A DNA stretch of 23,767 nucleotides, taken from a virus. How positions within the stretch are numbered: the first letter of the stretch is position 1; each line of letters begins with the position of its first letter. The stretch spans positions 1 to 23,767 of IMG/VR virus record IMGVR_UViG_3300005663_000197, one strand, 5' to 3'. Under the pieces are notes generated by a model. That model saw only the letters and a program-made list of their open reading frames with translations. It had not been told where the DNA came from and searched no databases. Position numbers and translations under genes: made by a program. Shown here piece by piece: positions 14,855 to 21,153 of the stretch.

Positions 14855-15727
14855 GTGGCTGATATAACAAGAAAGGATATAGAGGACTGGATAGGAACCA
14901 TCCCAACGGGTGAGTTTCATTACAAAGAAGTCCTTGATGGGCAGATTGACCCTGCTAGTTTCGGGTTGCTCAGAAAGTATATGCACGACATATGCAATAC
15001 AAAGGAGCCTATTTGTGAGTCAGTCGGCAGAAGGGATGGGTACTATATTGCGATTGACAATCATGCTCACCCTCTTGACTGGCAGAGTGTTGGCAGTAAG
15101 ATTGATTCGGGTTTGGTGTTACCTTTGGAGTTAAGGAAATATGCGTTCATCTATCCTGATACGACTATTGTATTAGCCGGTGCTAAGAGTTCCGGTAAGA
15201 CAGGGTTTCTTCTCAGGGTGGTAGTAATGAATATGAATAGGGTGAGGGTAGAACTTTTAACGAACCTGGAGGGCGGACTAGCTATGTTGAAAGATAGATT
15301 CGATGCTATGGATATTGACATACCGGTGCCCGCACCTTTCAGTGTAAAGTTTGTCACTGACCATTTTCATCAGTATATAAAGCACCCTAATACACTCTAT
15401 GTTATTGATTATATAGATGCTCCTGAAGGGACCGACTTTTATATGATTGGAGCTCAGGTTAAAAAGATAGACCAGAAACTTCAAGGTCTTGGTTCCAATG
15501 CGGTGATTGGGTTGCAGAAGCCAGCCGGGAGAGACACAGCCTTTGGGGGAGAGCAGACACTTAAAGCTGCAACACTTTACCTGGCAATGGACTCTAATAA
15601 ACTAAAGATAGTAGATGCCAAAGTACCGGCAGACAAAACGGTGCATCCAAAAAATATGGCGTGGACTTTCCTCTATAACAATGAAGGAACTAGCTTCGAG
15701 AATATACAACCTTATCATGGAGATTAA
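14855..15727 (+). CDS. RecA/DnaB-fold replication ATPase
   Basis: The GTG at 14855 is chosen because AAGGTGG lies in front; an upstream GTG at 14846 lies inside that site. The N-terminal 90 residues form a helical, possibly winged-helix module. A RecA-like core follows with Walker A 'GAKSSGKT' (109-116) and Walker B 'LYVIDYID' (181-188), then 'VKKIDQKLQGLGSNAVIGLQKP'. It resembles single-domain phage helicases and RepA-type ATPases that act in replication or recombination, probably as a ring on DNA. Its neighbours, an iteron array and an RNA ligase, suit that role. No toprim or DEAD motifs were seen. Confidence 0.75.
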   Translation: MADITRKDIEDWIGTIPTGEFHYKEVLDGQIDPASFGLLRKYMHDICNTKEPICESVGRRDGYYIAIDNHAHPLDWQSVGSKIDSGLVLPLELRKYAFIYPDTTIVLAGAKSSGKTGFLLRVVVMNMNRVRVELLTNLEGGLAMLKDRFDAMDIDIPVPAPFSVKFVTDHFHQYIKHPNTLYVIDYIDAPEGTDFYMIGAQVKKIDQKLQGLGSNAVIGLQKPAGRDTAFGGEQTLKAATLYLAMDSNKLKIVDAKVPADKTVHPKNMAWTFLYNNEGTSFENIQPYHGD

Positions 15728-15736
15728 AGGAGTAAT

Positions 15737-15892
15737 ATGACAGACGAAGAAGCAAAGAAACTAGCAGAAGAACATTGGGCTTACACAGAAAAGATACTAG
15801 GAGTCGTTGCGACCAGTTCCGTGCTGATAACGCAACTGAAAACAGTCTACATTCTCGCTTTTATTCACGGGATAAAACACGGGACCAAATAA
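15737..15892 (+). CDS. Small phage protein, 51 aa
   Basis: Nine bases after the ATPase, with AAAGGAG at good distance. The pattern, an acidic start 'EEAKKLAEEHWAYTEKIL', then a hydrophobic middle and 'YILAFIHGIKHG' near the end, is like a common short protein in siphovirus early operons that ends with 'AFxHGxKHG'. Function unknown. A longer frame starting at 15775 overlaps it but does not carry a ribosome site; the real neighbour starts at 15919. Confidence 0.75.
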   Translation: MTDEEAKKLAEEHWAYTEKILGVVATSSVLITQLKTVYILAFIHGIKHGTK

Positions 15893-15918
15893 CCCCATCA
15901 GTTAAGGAGTTTGAGAAG

Positions 15919-16539
15919 ATGAAAGAATATCATAAAATTCAAAGTATCTACAAGAGGGATGAACAAACCCATAAGTTCATCGAGGGTAACTTTTCACTCC
16001 CAGAGTTCGAGTACCTGAAAGATAATAAGTGGGAGTTTACCGAGAAGATTGACGGCACAAACATCCGTATTGGTTGGAATGGCGTGGCTATGAACATTGG
16101 TGGGAGAACGGACAATGCTCAGATACCTACTTACCTGTACCAGAAACTCACGGAGCTTTTCAGTGATGAGAAGTTAGCATCAGTCTTTCCTGACGCCGAT
16201 GATGTAATGCTCTGTGGTGAGGGATACGGTGCTAAGATACAAAAAGGTGGTGGTAACTATATCCCTGACGGCGTAGACTTCATTCTCTTTGATGTGCTAA
16301 TCGGTGATTGGTGGCTGAGAAGGTATGATGTTGAAGACATAGCTCTATCGCTTGGCATTAAGACTGTACATATTATTGGTCGAGGTACATTAGAAGATGC
16401 CGTGCAGGGTGTTAAGAATGGTGTCACTTCTGCCTTCGGTGATTTCCTTGCTGAAGGATTAGTGATACGTCCTACCACCGAACTCAAAACGAGAAGCGGA
16501 CACCGCATTATCACGAAACTCAAACATAAAGACTTCTAA
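15919..16539 (+). CDS. ATP-dependent RNA ligase (Rnl family)
   Basis: 206 residues from the ATG at 15919, preceded by a modest AAGGAG. The nucleotidyltransferase motifs appear in order: motif I 'EKIDGTNIR' with the adenylated Lys43, motif III 'CGEGYGAKIQKGG', IIIa 'DFILFDVLIGDWWL', IV 'EGLVIRP' (179-185) and V 'KLKHKDF' (Lys200, Lys202). It joins RNA ends after self-adenylation, and in phages is often an RNA-repair enzyme that counters host tRNA cleavage. It is short and lacks a clear accessory domain. A partner kinase is not in the window. Confidence 0.9.
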   Translation: MKEYHKIQSIYKRDEQTHKFIEGNFSLPEFEYLKDNKWEFTEKIDGTNIRIGWNGVAMNIGGRTDNAQIPTYLYQKLTELFSDEKLASVFPDADDVMLCGEGYGAKIQKGGGNYIPDGVDFILFDVLIGDWWLRRYDVEDIALSLGIKTVHIIGRGTLEDAVQGVKNGVTSAFGDFLAEGLVIRPTTELKTRSGHRIITKLKHKDF

Positions 16540-16602
16540 CCTAATACACATTAAGGAGAATAAAGATGGAAGAGAGACCTGGGAGTGATGAAGCGATAAA
16601 AC
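16539..16602 (+). repeat. 64-bp direct repeat, copy 1 (leader plus first 12 codons)
   Basis: Identical to 19884-19947. It includes the ribosome site and the first residues MEERPGSDEAIK of the downstream gene. The identity stops abruptly just after codon 12, so it covers the 5' leader and start of the gene. Confidence 0.95.
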
Positions 16603-16793
16603 GTCTCAATTTTCCTATACCTGATGGTATAACAATTGGGGAAAATATATTCTACTTTGCCCAAGGAGTAGCCAAGGCCCAGTTAAAGAAGGTGGTGGAC
16701 GGGAGACCCAGGGACTTTGATGGGGAGACTGTGAAACTACACTTTACTAAGCAGGAATGGCAATCCATATTAGAGGAGGTGAAAGATGATTGA
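16566..16793 (+). CDS. Chimeric small protein sharing an N-terminus with 19911 gene, 75 aa
   Basis: Residues 1-12 are identical to the start of the 171-residue protein at 19911, then the sequence is unrelated ('RLNFPIPDGITIGENIFYFA' and 'KLHFTKQEWQSILEEVKDD'). The 'RPGSDEAIK' start normally belongs to a known phage Cys-containing family that continues with a 'GCxCP' motif, which is missing here. The gene looks like a recombinant that took its leader and start from the other copy. AAGGAG site; ends by overlap with the next gene. Function unknown. Confidence 0.7.
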   Translation: MEERPGSDEAIKRLNFPIPDGITIGENIFYFAQGVAKAQLKKVVDGRPRDFDGETVKLHFTKQEWQSILEEVKDD

Positions 16794-16980
16794 GTTTAAT
16801 TTTATTAACTACAGACTGCAAATCGTGGTTACCAAACTGGATGATACGGGAAGAGCTAGTGTGACGCTAGATGATAAGAACGGGCAGGCTTGCAAGCTTA
16901 TTCTCTCACCTGAAAATGCGAATACTTTAGGTAGCCTTCTGGAAGGTATGAATAAGCCATATCCTAAATTTAGACGTTGA
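16786..16980 (+). CDS. Small hypothetical protein, 64 aa
   Basis: Overlaps the previous stop by 8 bases with GAGGTG in front. It is beta-rich at the start ('IEFNFINYRLQIVVTKLDDT', 'ASVTLDD') and helical at the end, with no motif recognised. The place between two other small genes suggests it is in the same transcript. Confidence 0.65.
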   Translation: MIEFNFINYRLQIVVTKLDDTGRASVTLDDKNGQACKLILSPENANTLGSLLEGMNKPYPKFRR

Positions 16981-16994
16981 TATGGGAGGTAAAC

Positions 16995-17177
16995 ATGGAA
17001 CCTGAATCAGTTATTAAATGTGGAGCAGCAATAGGGCAGATATTTGCGGCAGGCTTTTTCAGTGGCGTAGGACTGATAATGCTAATTCTTTCTATCACAG
17101 CATGGAGCATCTACAGGGCCAACCGGCCAGGGAAGTCTAAATGCATAGAGGAAGGAGAGGGCAGCTGTGAACATTGA
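16995..17177 (+). CDS. Small single-pass membrane protein, 60 aa
   Basis: The ATG at 16995 has GGGAGG eight bases in front; a TTG at 16977 is in frame but is not needed. Residues about 14-42 are strongly hydrophobic ('FFSGVGLIMLILSITAWSIY'), and the C-terminus is charged with two Cys. Its end overlaps the start of the DnaA-like gene. It could be a regulator or inhibitor on the membrane. Function unknown. Confidence 0.65.
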   Translation: MEPESVIKCGAAIGQIFAAGFFSGVGLIMLILSITAWSIYRANRPGKSKCIEEGEGSCEH

Positions 17178-17514
17178 AGCCCTCAGCGATATTGGAGAAC
17201 GAAACCAGCCGGTCACTATGGGGTTGATTATCGGGACGGTGGCAGCCGTGTTTGTGGTCGATACCTCTGCGTTAATCGGACGCGGCCGGACGGCGGAGGT
17301 TGCCCAGGCCCGGCAGGCGGCTATGTATGTGATGAGTATGACGGATAAATATACGTTGGCTGCTATCGGCGGCTCTCTGGGTGGCCGGAGTCCTGCCACC
17401 GTTAGTCATGGCTTTCAGGTTATTGCCAAGTCAATAAAACGGCAGATCACCCTGCGCAATAAAATTAAGGAAGTCCAAGGTATCCTCTCGAGGGGGCTTG
17501 ACAGAACCGCCTAG
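17167..17514 (+). CDS. Stand-alone DnaA domain IV-like DNA-binding protein (copy A)
   Basis: 115 residues from a GTG that has GGAGAGG in front and overlaps the previous stop. From about 28 to 105 it follows the C-terminal helix-turn-helix of DnaA: 'RTAEVAQARQAAMYVMS', 'YTLAAIGGSLGGRSPATVSH' and a final helix. The segment 72-82, 'GGRSPATVSHG', corresponds to the DnaA signature 'GGRDHTTVLHA'. There is no AAA+ domain. Such a protein could bind DNA at an origin and compete with or recruit host proteins. A paralogue is at 18626, flanking an initiator gene. Function is inferred. Confidence 0.8.
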   Translation: MNIEALSDIGERNQPVTMGLIIGTVAAVFVVDTSALIGRGRTAEVAQARQAAMYVMSMTDKYTLAAIGGSLGGRSPATVSHGFQVIAKSIKRQITLRNKIKEVQGILSRGLDRTA

Positions 17515-17526
17515 TCGTGGTATATA
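17498..17526 (+). promoter_or_regulatory. Sigma-70 promoter P3, leaderless for the second XRE gene
   Basis: TTGACA (17498-17503) and TATATA (17521-17526) are 17 bases apart. The ATG at 17533 is six bases beyond the -10, at the expected start point. The -35 lies within the last codons of the DnaA-like gene. Confidence 0.8.
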
Positions 17527-17532
17527 TAGATT

Positions 17533-17700
17533 ATGGATAGTATAGCTATAAAAACATTGAGGAAGAAGTTAGGATTGACCCAGAAGGAGCTAGCAGCTCG
17601 AGTCCGGGTTGACGCAATCACGGTTAGTCGCTGGGAGAGAGGGGAGCAGAAACCTTCTTCCCAGGCTGAAAGGCAACTGACAAGACTAAAAAAGAAGTAA
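17533..17700 (+). CDS. Second mini XRE-family regulator, 55 aa
   Basis: One compact Cro/CI-type helix-turn-helix: 'LRKKLGLTQKELAARVRVDA', 'ITVSRWERGEQKP', and a Lys-rich C-terminal helix. It is clearly related to the 56-residue protein at 10802, about half identical by eye, including 'KPS' and 'RQL.RL'. Like its paralogue it is placed straight after a strong promoter with no leader. It starts the initiator gene's transcript and could be a Cro-like switch for replication. The operator is unknown. Confidence 0.85.
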   Translation: MDSIAIKTLRKKLGLTQKELAARVRVDAITVSRWERGEQKPSSQAERQLTRLKKK

Positions 17701-17709
17701 GGGTAAGCC

Positions 17710-18510
17710 ATGAAAAGCAAGGTCTTATTCGACAAGTCGCCTTTAGTCATTGACCGGGACTTGGCGCAGATAGTCGGATTACACGAAGCGATTATTGTTC
17801 AGCAAATCCACTATTGGCTAGTTGGCAATGAAGAACGCACTAACAATTTCCGTGATGGCTTTTATTGGACCTTCAATTCCTACCGGGAATGGCAGCAAAC
17901 TTTCAACTTCTGGAGCGCCAGGACTATCCAGAGATTAATCCTAGACCTTCAACAAAAAGGCATTCTTGTTGTTGGTAACTTCAATCGGCTAAAAATAGAC
18001 AAGACTAAATGGTATCGAATAGACTATGACAAACTGTCGTCATGGTCGCCCACAAATGACATTAAAGACGAACTGTCGTCAACACAACGACAAACTGGCA
18101 CCATGGTTACGAAAGAAGTTCTTGACCATGGTGCCAGTTTGTCGTCACCATTACCAGAGACTAACGCAAAGACTACCACAGAGACTAACATCAAAGAAAG
18201 AATAGAGAAGGGAGAACCTTCTCCCCCGCTTAACTTGGTAGAACAAATATTCATCGCTATGAGGTCCTATTATGGTTATCCTGATAAGATTGACCAAGAC
18301 CCGATCCCCAATTATGGTAAAGAAGGGAAGTCCATAAAAAGGATGCTTGAGAGAGGTCTGACCCCCAAGCAGATATTAGAGTGCTGGATAGACAAATGCA
18401 AGAAAGCCGGCATCTTCAAATCAATGGTCTACGTGAATGAGGATATAAGAGTGGAGTTGCCGGTGGATAAGTTTGAAAATCAGAAATACAGCCATATTGT
18501 GCACCGATGA
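17710..18510 (+). CDS. Phage replication initiator / replisome organiser
   Basis: 266 residues. Residues 1-112 form a winged-helix DNA-binding domain with 'PLVIDRDLAQIVGLHEAIIV' and 'QQIHYWLVG', then 'YREWQQTFNFWSARTIQRLI', typical of replication proteins in phages. A Ser/Thr-rich linker (about 107-165) is encoded by a cluster of inverted repeats, as in lambda O. The C-terminal 100 residues are helical with 'SIKRMLERGLTPKQILECWI', which may recruit helicase or its loader. It sits between the two DnaA-like genes and is followed by a zinc-ribbon protein. Confidence 0.8.
   Translation: MKSKVLFDKSPLVIDRDLAQIVGLHEAIIVQQIHYWLVGNEERTNNFRDGFYWTFNSYREWQQTFNFWSARTIQRLILDLQQKGILVVGNFNRLKIDKTKWYRIDYDKLSSWSPTNDIKDELSSTQRQTGTMVTKEVLDHGASLSSPLPETNAKTTTETNIKERIEKGEPSPPLNLVEQIFIAMRSYYGYPDKIDQDPIPNYGKEGKSIKRMLERGLTPKQILECWIDKCKKAGIFKSMVYVNEDIRVELPVDKFENQKYSHIVHR
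18028..18145 (+). other. Candidate replication origin: inverted-repeat cluster inside the initiator gene
   Basis: Four related elements occur in the linker region: GACAAACTGTCGTCATGG at 18028, GACGAACTGTCGTC at 18067 and two 21-bp arms, 18087-18107 and 18125-18145, that are perfect reverse complements with a 17-base loop. All share the core ACAAACTG/CAGTTTGT or TCGTC. Origins in lambdoid and related phages lie at this place, inside the gene of the initiator that binds them. The position in a low-complexity linker is consistent. No A/T-rich melting tract was identified with certainty. Confidence 0.6.
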
Positions 18511-18629
18511 ATAAACCTATTCGACCTTGTATCTGCGGCTCAAATGAATGGTGGTGGCGTGAGCCTTCTAATTTTGGCCCGGGTGGATGGTTGTGCTCAT
18601 GGTGCCACCCGGAACCGGAGGACAAATGA
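18507..18629 (+). CDS. Mini zinc-ribbon protein, 40 aa
   Basis: ATGA overlaps on both sides couple it to the initiator gene and to the DnaA-like gene. It has 'CICGSNEWWWREP' near the start and 'LCSWCHPEPED' near the end, giving two Cys pairs, CxC and CxxC, with a following His, as in small zinc ribbons of phage replication operons. It may act with the initiator. Function unknown. Confidence 0.75.
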   Translation: MNKPIRPCICGSNEWWWREPSNFGPGGWLCSWCHPEPEDK

Positions 18630-19066
18630 AACCGGACCAGATAATTACTCTGAGAGATAAACCTTGTCAGATTGAGTTGCCCGCAGCTGATATTAAAGCC
18701 GCGGTTGCCGATGCCTTTTCTGTGTCGGTCGAGGTCTTAGAAAGTAAGGGCCGGGAGGATTATATCGCATTAGCCAGGCAAGTAGCCATGTATTTAATCC
18801 GGCAGAATACGTCTTTATCTCTATTGGAAACAGGAAGTTACCTGGGGGATCGGAGCCCGGCCACTGTATCTTTTGGTTACCAGAAAATAGCCAATGCGCT
18901 TAACGATAATCCCTGCTTAAAAGGGAAGGTTGATGAAATTAAGAGAGTGTTAAAAGGAGTATTAAAACAGGTTTGCGGGTGTCTCCCGATCTCAAAACTA
19001 TCGGTTCCGGATGCGGAATGGGGGGAGCGGAAGAAACCGAGCCCGCAAGCCGAAGGAGTAATATGA
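18626..19066 (+). CDS. Stand-alone DnaA domain IV-like DNA-binding protein (copy B)
   Basis: 146 residues from the ATG at 18626, which has GGAGG at good distance and overlaps the previous stop; an in-frame ATG at 18587 gives an unlikely extension. Residues about 24-105 match DnaA domain IV: 'VADAFSVSVEVLESKGREDY', 'ALARQVAMYLIRQ', and 'GDRSPATVSFGYQKIA' (74-89) as the recognition region. It is a paralogue of copy A, but with a longer N-terminus and a C-terminal tail having two Cys. There is no ATPase domain. It may bind the nearby origin-like repeats. Confidence 0.8.
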   Translation: MKPDQIITLRDKPCQIELPAADIKAAVADAFSVSVEVLESKGREDYIALARQVAMYLIRQNTSLSLLETGSYLGDRSPATVSFGYQKIANALNDNPCLKGKVDEIKRVLKGVLKQVCGCLPISKLSVPDAEWGERKKPSPQAEGVI

Positions 19067-19899
19067 ATAAAACACAAATAGAATGGGCTTTGAATCCTGA
19101 TGGTACACCGGGCTACACCTGGAATCCGATTACCGGCTGCTTGAATGGTTGCGAATACTGCTACGCCCGGAAGTTGGCTAATACACGGCTTTTCAAACGG
19201 TATCTTGATGAGCGTGGTATCTTAGCTCCTGAATGGGATGGTGATATATCTAGCCAGATTGACCCCTTCTATCCCCGCTTTTGGGAAGATAGATTACTTG
19301 ACCTCAAGACGAAAAAACCTGGACGTCATATTTTCCACAAACCAAGGGGTATATTTGTTTGTGATATGTCCGACTTATTTGGCATAGGTGTGCCTACAGA
19401 ATGGACAGGAAAGGTGATGGACACCATTAAAGAATGTCCACAGCACCGCTTCTATCTCCTGACGAAGCAGCCACAGAACCTCATCAAGTTCAGCCCCTTC
19501 CCTGATAACTGTTACGTTGGGATTACTGCTACTGATGCGCAGTCTTGTTTGAGCGGGTTAAGGGGATTAGAAGAAGTTGGTGCTCACGTCAAGTTCATTA
19601 GTTTTGAGCCGCTACTTGGCCATATTGGCGGTCTGTGGCTTGAAGATTGGCTAAAGAGTGGAACAGGTATATCTTGGGTCATTCTAGGTAGCCAGACAAA
19701 GCCCACAGCGATGCCAAAAATAGAGTGGGTTCAGGAGATAGTCGAGGCTGCGGATAAGGTTGGGGTCAAAGTGTTCCTGAAGCATAACCTCTATCCGCTA
19801 ATACTCAAGGAAGGGTGGGCAAACGACATATTTTGGCGACCACAACCTAATCGATTATTAGATTCAGAATTAAGGCAGGAGATACCTAATACACATTAA
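19063..19899 (+). CDS. DUF5131 (phage Gp37/Gp68 family) protein
   Basis: 278 residues from the ATG at 19063 with GAAGGAG in front. The start 'KTQIEWALNPDGTPGYTWNP' followed by 'ITGCLNGCEYCYARKLA' has a radical-SAM-like CxxxCxxC (Cys26, Cys30, Cys33). Later come 'IFVCDMSDLFG', 'HRFYLLTKQPQNL' and 'ISFEPLLG', all signatures of the Gp37/Gp68 family found in phages and mobile elements. Its reaction is not known to me; members often sit near a three-Cys-motif partner, which is not visible here. It starts a run of accessory genes and ends at the second 64-bp repeat. Confidence 0.9.
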   Translation: MNKTQIEWALNPDGTPGYTWNPITGCLNGCEYCYARKLANTRLFKRYLDERGILAPEWDGDISSQIDPFYPRFWEDRLLDLKTKKPGRHIFHKPRGIFVCDMSDLFGIGVPTEWTGKVMDTIKECPQHRFYLLTKQPQNLIKFSPFPDNCYVGITATDAQSCLSGLRGLEEVGAHVKFISFEPLLGHIGGLWLEDWLKSGTGISWVILGSQTKPTAMPKIEWVQEIVEAADKVGVKVFLKHNLYPLILKEGWANDIFWRPQPNRLLDSELRQEIPNTH

Positions 19900-19947
19900 G
19901 GAGAATAAAGATGGAAGAGAGACCTGGGAGTGATGAAGCGATAAAAC
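19884..19947 (+). repeat. 64-bp direct repeat, copy 2 (leader plus first 12 codons)
   Basis: Identical to 16539-16602. It begins inside the last codons of the DUF5131 gene and ends after codon 12 of the gene at 19911. A shorter version of the same leader, ACCTAATAC then AAGGAGAATAAAGATG, occurs at 20860-20892. Confidence 0.95.
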
Positions 19948-20426
19948 AAGGGTGTCGATGTCCCGTTATGGACAACCAAGTTGGGGTGGGTGGTATGTTC
20001 CAGCGTCCCGTTATATATCTCGACTGTCCTGTTCACGGGGATAAACCAGCCCCATTGTTGACACCAGAAAGACCCACACTTACAGAAGACCAATTCCATA
20101 GGGTTTGGACTGAAGCCGTAGGGCGTGAAGGATACAGTAAAGCATTATTCCAAGAGGTGCTAACTGCTCTTCAAAGCAATGGTGGGATAGCCCAACTCCT
20201 CAAAGTGAAAAGACCTGATGATTTGAGGGAGAAGTTATTGGAGTATTTCTGGGATGCGAAATATAGGCGGTCACAGGAATACAAAGTTTACATCTTGCAC
20301 GAAGCAGAAACATGGCAGGAATGTCTAGCTAAGGGGCTTCACCCGGGAGTGATTGAAAAATATAGGGAAGAATGCAAGGAAGTTAAGGAACTCCTAGCCT
20401 TGATAGATGAGAAGGAGAGGGAATGA
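19911..20426 (+). CDS. Mosaic phage protein with N-terminal Cys motif, 171 aa
   Basis: The N-terminus 'RPGSDEAIKQGCRCPVMDN' through 'IYLDCPVHGD' matches a small, common phage family with paired Cys and a DCPxH ending, probably a zinc site. It is fused to a helical module (about 58-105) and a stretch 'AQLLKVKRPDDLREKLLEYF' that also occurs in the protein at 20890, and a helical C-terminus. It appears built from separate modules. Function unknown. Confidence 0.75.
   Translation: MEERPGSDEAIKQGCRCPVMDNQVGVGGMFQRPVIYLDCPVHGDKPAPLLTPERPTLTEDQFHRVWTEAVGREGYSKALFQEVLTALQSNGGIAQLLKVKRPDDLREKLLEYFWDAKYRRSQEYKVYILHEAETWQECLAKGLHPGVIEKYREECKEVKELLALIDEKERE
20189..20219 (+). repeat. 31-bp direct repeat inside a coding module, copy 1
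   Basis: Identical to 20985-21015. It codes for the same residues, AQLLKVKRPD, in both genes, in the same reading frame. It therefore marks a shared protein module. Confidence 0.9.
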
Positions 20427-20521
20427 TGTTTTATTATATTTTGCGATATGTTCCACCCACTACGGCTGGTAATGATGGCTACTATTACCTTGAGCGACAT
20501 AGCTATATGGAATGGAGGTAA
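20423..20521 (+). CDS. Very small Tyr-rich protein, 32 aa
   Basis: The ATG at 20423 overlaps the previous stop (ATGA) and GGAGAGGG lies in front. The product has several Tyr residues ('MMFYYILRYVPPTTAGNDGY', 'YYLERHSYMEWR'). Two in-frame ATGs are adjacent. Support is tight coupling and spacing only; function unknown. Confidence 0.5.
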   Translation: MMFYYILRYVPPTTAGNDGYYYLERHSYMEWR

Positions 20522-20532
20522 GGGAGAGACTG

Positions 20533-20865
20533 ATGGATAAGGATGAGATTAGCCAGGAAAGACAAGAGAAGTTTTGGGGGGAACTCGGCGTACGCAAAGC
20601 CAACACATTCTGGATAACGCCCAATGGCGATGTCTGGCAAGCACTTCCCATAGACCTCAATAATTTATTTAAGTATGCTCCTTTACTTTGCGATGCTGAC
20701 TTGAGTGTTAATTTTCACGAAGTCCACTGGGTAGATGGCCAGATGTTTACCCACTGCACCATTACAAAAGACTTCAATAAAGTAGGCGAAGCCACAGTAG
20801 AAGGAAAACTAAAAGAAGTAGCTGCCGCCGCATTATTCCTGGCTATTGAAAAAATCTTGACCTAA
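20533..20865 (+). CDS. Phage ABA-sandwich-like small protein, 110 aa
   Basis: The ATG at 20533 has AGGGAGAG in front; an ATG at 20512 is in frame but has no site. The sequence 'EKFWGELGV', 'FWITPNGDVWQALPIDLNNL', 'FKYAPLL' and a beta-strand tail followed by an Ala-rich helix 'EVAAAALFLAIEKIL' resembles the small alpha-beta-alpha proteins common in phage accessory regions, which have a 'PPiDLNxLFKYA' signature. Function unknown. Match is from memory of the pattern. Confidence 0.65.
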   Translation: MDKDEISQERQEKFWGELGVRKANTFWITPNGDVWQALPIDLNNLFKYAPLLCDADLSVNFHEVHWVDGQMFTHCTITKDFNKVGEATVEGKLKEVAAAALFLAIEKILT

Positions 20866-20889
20866 TACTTTGTTTAAAGGAGAATAAAG

Positions 20890-21153
20890 ATGAAATTGAC
20901 ACCAGAAGACATTGAACAAATATATATAGAGTGCGGGGTACTAAATAAGCCCTCCTTATCTTACTTGAATGAAAGGTTATGTGAAGCCCAACTCCTCAAA
21001 GTGAAAAGACCTGATAAGGAGAAGATAGCTGAAGCACTTTACTATTTTGACAAACCCATAGAATATCATTGCTGGGAATTATCACACCTTCAGGACTTCT
21101 ATCTTAATCGAGCAGACCAAATCCTATCCTTATTTGATGGAGAGAGGGGATGA
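20890..21153 (+). CDS. Hypothetical protein sharing a module with 19911 gene, 87 aa
   Basis: A leader like that of 16566 and 19911 (AAGGAGAATAAAG) precedes the ATG. The N-terminal 'KLTPEDIEQIYIECG' is followed by 'LCEAQLLKVKRPDKEKIAEA', encoded by the 31-bp repeat, and an acidic C-terminus 'ADQILSLFDGERG'. This suggests a small family of modular proteins. Function unknown. Confidence 0.7.
   Translation: MKLTPEDIEQIYIECGVLNKPSLSYLNERLCEAQLLKVKRPDKEKIAEALYYFDKPIEYHCWELSHLQDFYLNRADQILSLFDGERG
20985..21015 (+). repeat. 31-bp direct repeat inside a coding module, copy 2
   Basis: Identical to 20189-20219, in the same frame, about 800 bases away. Confidence 0.9.
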
